Assembly: GCA_044238435.1 (NCBI GenBank)
Contig: JBIIDH010000067.1
Location: 1-19,348, forward strand
DNA from: VFMC01 sp044238435
GTDB taxonomy: Bacteria > Actinomycetota > Acidimicrobiia > Acidimicrobiales > Ilumatobacteraceae
Length of the DNA stretch: 19,348 nucleotides
Reading direction: 5' to 3'
Positions 15,045 to 19,348 of this stretch are shown here, in pieces; the first letter of the stretch is position 1; every line of letters begins with the position of its first letter. The notes beneath the pieces are model-generated. The model was not told the origin of the DNA. It was given only the letters and a program-made list of their open reading frames with translations, and made no database searches. A program made the position numbers and the translations under genes.

Positions 15045-15063
15045 CGCGCGAACGCCTCGCGCG
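15045..15063 (+). repeat. Stem-loop 1 in the pyrG leader
   Basis: CGCGCG at 15045-15050 and CGCGCG at 15058-15063 form a six-base-pair stem with a seven-base loop. It lies 54 bases upstream of the pyrG start, between two TACCCT hexamers (15026-15031 and 15070-15075) that could each serve as a -10 element. Short CG arms arise easily in DNA of this composition, so this may be chance. Confidence 0.35.
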
Positions 15064-15072
15064 TCGCGATAC

Positions 15073-15092
15073 CCTGACATCCCGTTGTCAGG
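15073..15092 (+). promoter_or_regulatory. Stem-loop 2 / inverted repeat in the pyrG leader
   Basis: CCTGACA (15073-15079) and TGTCAGG (15086-15092) are perfect inverted arms around a six-base loop, TCCCGT. The repeat overlaps a possible -10 element (TACCCT, 15070-15075) and ends 24 bases before the pyrG ATG. It could be an operator at the promoter or an RNA hairpin upstream of the Shine-Dalgarno. No T-run follows, so it is not a standard terminator. Its mixed sequence makes it less likely to be chance than the nearby CG-only hairpin. Confidence 0.5.
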
Positions 15093-15103
15093 TCGGCTGA
15101 GAC

Positions 15104-15110
15104 GGAGGAA
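15104..15110 (+). promoter_or_regulatory. Strong Shine-Dalgarno for pyrG
   Basis: GGAGGAA, six bases before the ATG at 15117, is the best ribosome-binding site in the window. It contrasts with the coupled or leaderless starts elsewhere. It fixes the pyrG start and indicates independent, efficient translation after the 105-base gap. Confidence 0.85.
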
Positions 15111-15116
15111 GCGCAG

Positions 15117-16765
<1,649 letters not shown>

Positions 16766-16769
<4 letters not shown>

Positions 16770-17347
16770 GCGGCTTTCGCCACGTCGACGATCGCCTGGT
16801 CCATCAGGGCCACATCTGGAACGTTGCTGTCGCTCGTTTCGAGTCGCCCGACGGCGAGACGTTCGAACGCGACGTCGTGCGCTCGCCGGGGGCGGTGGCC
16901 GCGGTACCGCTGCTGTTCGATGCCGAGGGCAGTCCGTCGGTCGTGCTCGTGCGGCAGTACCGCGCTGCGTTCGACGAACTGGTGCTCGAGATTCCCGCGG
17001 GCATGCGCGATGTTCCCGACGAACCGACCGTGGTGACCGCGGCGCGCGAACTGGTGGAGGAGGTGGGCTTGGCGGCCGGTCGACTGGAGCCGATGCATGC
17101 CTTCTACCCGTCGGCCGGGATGACGAACTCGGTGCTGCACCTGTTCCTGGCCACCGAACTGACGGTGGTCGACCGCGAGACACACGGCCCGGAGGAAGCG
17201 CACTCGGAGGTGGTGCACCTGCCGCTCGCCGAGGCGATGGCGATGGTGGAGTCGGGTGAGATCCGCGATGCCAAGACCATCATCGGCCTGCTGCTGGTGG
17301 AGCGTCAGTTGCTGCGCGGCGACGCTGTTCGGCATCTGGAGGGTTGA
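16766..17347 (+). CDS. Nudix hydrolase, probable ADP-ribose pyrophosphatase
   Basis: A 193-residue protein starting at a GTG that overlaps the pyrG stop by four bases. Longer upstream readings of this frame run through pyrG and are shadow. FERDVVRSPGAVAAVPLLFD (residues 31 on) and VRQYRAAFDELVLEIPAG match the ADP-ribose pyrophosphatase subfamily. The Nudix box runs from GMRDVP to EPTVVTAARELVEEVGL, with the catalytic REL-x-EE-x-GL intact. It has one extra residue between the first Gly and Glu, as I recall for the M. tuberculosis homologue Rv1700. FYPSAGMTNSVLHLFLATEL supplies the downstream substrate loop. The enzyme probably hydrolyses ADP-ribose to AMP and ribose 5-phosphate; the substrate is inferred from family and synteny. 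Confidence 0.92.
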
Positions 17348-18303
17348 TGGCGGCGGCCGCCCGCGACCGTTCGATCGGTGATGATCACGATCTGCCACTC
17401 GAGGTGGAGGAGTTCCTGTCGTGGCTGCTCACCGAACGCGGGCGTTCGGCCAACACTCTTGCCGCCTATCGGCGCGACCTGCGGGCGTACACCGAGTGGC
17501 TCGTCGCCGAGCACCTCGATGTGGCATCGGTGGCATCCGCCGACATCGAGCGGTACATCGGTGTGCGGCGCCAGCAGGCGGCACCGGCCAGCGTGGCGCG
17601 CCAAGTCGCGGCGATGCGCATGTTCCATCGCTTTCTCGTCGACGAAGCGAGCCGCACCGACGACCCGACAGCCGACCTCGACGGGGTGCGTGTGCCGGCA
17701 GGTATCCCCAAACCACTCAGCGAGGCACAGGTGGCGAGCCTGCTCGATGCCGCGCGCGGCACCGATCCGGTGGCCCGTCGCGATCGGGCGATGCTCGAGT
17801 TCCTCTACGCCACTGGCGCCCGCATCAGTGAGCTGTGCGGTCTGTCGATCGGCGATGTCGACCTCACGAGCCGCACCGCACGGCTGTACGGCAAGGGTTC
17901 GAAGGAGCGGCTGGTGCCGTTCGGGCGACTGGCGGCCGGGGCGCTGGCCGATTGGCTCGGCCCGTCGGGTCGGCCGCATCTCGAGCCCGATCGGTGGAGT
18001 AGGCGCGGTGACGCCGAGGCGGTGTTCCTGAACCAGCGCGGGGCGCGCCTGACCCGGCAGTCGGCCTGGTCGGTGGTGAAGCGGTACGGGCGCCTGGCCG
18101 GCATACCCGCCGACGACCTGTCGCCGCACGTGCTGCGGCACTCGTGCGCCACCCATCTGCTCGACCATGGCGCCGACCTGCGCATCGTGCAGGAACTGCT
18201 GGGTCACGCCTCGGTGTCGACGACGCAGGTGTACACCAAGGTGAGCCAGGAACGGCTGGTGTCGGTGTACCGAGATGCCCACCCGCGGGCGCGGGGGCGT
18301 TGA
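17347..18303 (+). CDS. xerD: Site-specific tyrosine recombinase XerD
   Basis: A 318-residue tyrosine recombinase. With XerC it resolves chromosome dimers at dif, activated by FtsK at the septum. The SAM-like core-binding domain covers residues 18-105 (FLSWLLTERGRSANTLAAYR). The catalytic domain contains Arg159 (ATGARISEL), Lys183 (LYGKGSKERLVP), His261 and Arg264 (HVLRHSCATHLL), His287 (LLGHASVSTTQ) and the nucleophile Tyr296 (VYTKVS). All six are present. The start is the ATG at 17347, which shares one base with the Nudix stop. The location matches Rv1701. No attachment site or cargo is nearby, and the neighbours are core genes, so this is the housekeeping recombinase rather than a phage integrase. 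Confidence 0.95.
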   Translation: MAAAARDRSIGDDHDLPLEVEEFLSWLLTERGRSANTLAAYRRDLRAYTEWLVAEHLDVASVASADIERYIGVRRQQAAPASVARQVAAMRMFHRFLVDEASRTDDPTADLDGVRVPAGIPKPLSEAQVASLLDAARGTDPVARRDRAMLEFLYATGARISELCGLSIGDVDLTSRTARLYGKGSKERLVPFGRLAAGALADWLGPSGRPHLEPDRWSRRGDAEAVFLNQRGARLTRQSAWSVVKRYGRLAGIPADDLSPHVLRHSCATHLLDHGADLRIVQELLGHASVSTTQVYTKVSQERLVSVYRDAHPRARGR

Positions 18304-18743
18304 TGGCGAGCCCGGCTCATCTCGCCCGACGGTTCGTGGGGTCGCTGTCGCGTCGGCCGCCGTCGGCCGCCGACGAGGGCTGGGTCCGCGACTGGCTGGC
18401 CGACGGCGAGTGGGCGCTGTGGGAGCAGATGGCGGTGGCCGATCGGCGCCACTCCGTGCTGGTGGCCCGGCGCTTCATCGAGCGCCGCCCGTCGGCAACG
18501 CGGGCCGAGATGGCGGGCGCGCTGTTGCACGACGTCGGCAAGATCGACGCAGGGCTGGGCACGCTGGCGAGGGTCGTGGCGACGTTGGTGGGCCCGCGAA
18601 CCGATCGGTTCCGGCGCTATCACGACCACGAGCACATCGGGGCCGAGTTGCTCGAGTCGGCGGGCAGCGACCCGGTGACGGTGGCGCTGGTGCGGGGGAG
18701 CGGCGACGCGTTCGTCGATCTGCGCGCCGCCGACGACATCTGA
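18303..18743 (+). CDS. Small HD-domain protein (putative phosphohydrolase)
   Basis: A 146-residue protein whose ATG shares a base with the xerD stop. Metal-binding HD-superfamily residues are His50 (ADRRHS), His76-Asp77 in ALLHDVGKID, the histidines of YHDHEHIGAELL (106-117), and a C-terminal LRAADD (140-145) with the last Asp. This is close to a minimal HD domain, cytosolic, with no fused sensor or output domain. HD proteins hydrolyse phosphate mono- or diesters of nucleotides and signalling nucleotides; the substrate cannot be told from the sequence. It is the last gene of the plus-strand run and converges with trpS across 26 bases. It is not part of the M. tuberculosis gene order as I know it. 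Confidence 0.85.
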   Translation: MASPAHLARRFVGSLSRRPPSAADEGWVRDWLADGEWALWEQMAVADRRHSVLVARRFIERRPSATRAEMAGALLHDVGKIDAGLGTLARVVATLVGPRTDRFRRYHDHEHIGAELLESAGSDPVTVALVRGSGDAFVDLRAADDI

Positions 18744-18769
18744 GCGGCTGCACCCCCTGGACGGAGGCG

Positions 18770-19348
18770 TCAGCGGGGGAGGAGGCCGATGTGGTCGTAG
18801 GCGCGCTGGAGGGTGGCGCGGGCGACGGCACCGGCCTTGTCGGCACCCACCCGCAGCAGACGGGTGAGTTCGCCGCGGTCGTCCATCAACTCGTGGTAGC
18901 GGGCCTGGATGGGGCGCACCAGTTCCACCACGGCGTCGCCGGTGTCGCCCTTCAGCGGGCCGTACTGGGTGTAGCGACCGGCCAGCACCTCGGGTGTGTC
19001 GCCCGTGCAGGCCGACAGGATGTCGAGCAGGTTCGACACGCCGGGCTTCTCGGCCCGGTCGTAGCGCACCTCGCTGTCGCTGTCGGTGACGGCCCGCTTG
19101 AACTTCTTGGCGATGGCGGCGGGGTCGTCGAGCAGGTACACCAGACCGGCGTCGCTGCCCGCCGACTTCGACATCTTCGAGGTGGGGTCCTGCAGGTCCA
19201 TCACCCGGGCACCGGCCTTGGGGTGCACGGCCTTGGGCACGGTGAACGTGTCGCCGAAGCGGGTGTTGAAGCGGATGGCAATGTCGCGGGTGATCTCGAC
19301 GTGCTGGCGCTGGTCGTCGCCCACCGGCACCTCGTCGGCGTCGTACAG
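18770..19348 (-). CDS. trpS: Tryptophanyl-tRNA synthetase (5' partial)
   Basis: The C-terminal 192 residues of a class Ic aminoacyl-tRNA synthetase that charges tRNA-Trp. The frame is open to the window edge and begins LYDADEVPVGDDQRQHVEIT, matching the segment where TrpS binds tryptophan and ATP (VGxDQxxHxE). The class I signature KMSKS is intact and encoded by the complement of 19163-19177. The tail (KRAVTDSDSEVRYD, ACTGDTPEVLAGRYTQYG, VELVRPIQARYHELMDD) is typical of TrpS. The catalytic HIGH region lies outside the window. A GTG whose complement is at 19328-19330 is internal and is not the start. Confidence 0.96.
   Translation of the reverse strand: MYDADEVPVGDDQRQHVEITRDIAIRFNTRFGDTFTVPKAVHPKAGARVMDLQDPTSKMSKSAGSDAGLVYLLDDPAAIAKKFKRAVTDSDSEVRYDRAEKPGVSNLLDILSACTGDTPEVLAGRYTQYGPLKGDTGDAVVELVRPIQARYHELMDDRGELTRLLRVGADKAGAVARATLQRAYDHIGLLPR

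Noticed and set aside
17347..18303. Phage or integrative-element integrase.
   Set aside because: The protein has XerD length and all catalytic residues. It sits in the conserved pyrG-Nudix-xerD order, with no tRNA, direct repeats or mobile cargo nearby.

Overview
This window reads as a chromosomal core segment from a GC-rich actinobacterium. The gene run TPR protein - HAD phosphatase - small protein - tlyA - nadK - recN - steA - steB - pyrG - Nudix - xerD follows the order I know from Mycobacterium tuberculosis Rv1691 to Rv1701. Short genes, GTG starts, 1-8 base overlaps and an apparently leaderless promoter all fit Actinobacteria. An early-branching group such as Acidimicrobiia is my guess, not something the sequence proves.

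Layout. Bases 1-1109 hold the end of a TPR protein whose N-terminal part is an in-frame 30-bp tandem repeat running in from outside the window. An SSB-like OB-fold protein and a class I fructose-bisphosphate aldolase follow on the plus strand, then a DUF1015 gene on the minus strand. From 3766 to 18743 every gene is on the plus strand: HAD-IIA phosphatase; a coiled-coil protein with a Lys/Ala-rich histone-H1-like tail; tlyA; nadK; recN; steA; steB; murJ; a 675-residue phosphatase-like/polytopic membrane protein; a MraY/WecA-type transferase; pyrG; a Nudix ADP-ribose pyrophosphatase; xerD; and a small HD-domain protein. A partial trpS on the minus strand closes the window. No gap between genes exceeds about 120 bases. 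I saw no rRNA, tRNA, CRISPR array, insertion sequence or prophage.

How it fits together. The run mixes housekeeping functions (rRNA methylation, NADP synthesis, DNA repair, CTP synthesis, chromosome dimer resolution) with an envelope block. steB, murJ, the phosphatase-like protein and the MraY/WecA-like protein are chained by overlapping stop and start codons, so they are probably translationally coupled. SteA/SteB are septum-associated regulators of peptidoglycan hydrolysis in corynebacteria, and MurJ flips lipid II. The two uncharacterised membrane proteins therefore probably act on lipid-linked envelope precursors. This three-gene insertion between steB and pyrG is absent from the M. tuberculosis order and is the best candidate here for an undescribed system. 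Other points worth attention are the 30-bp minisatellite with two charge-conserving unit types, the leaderless promoter at 4636, and two adjacent hairpins in the pyrG leader.
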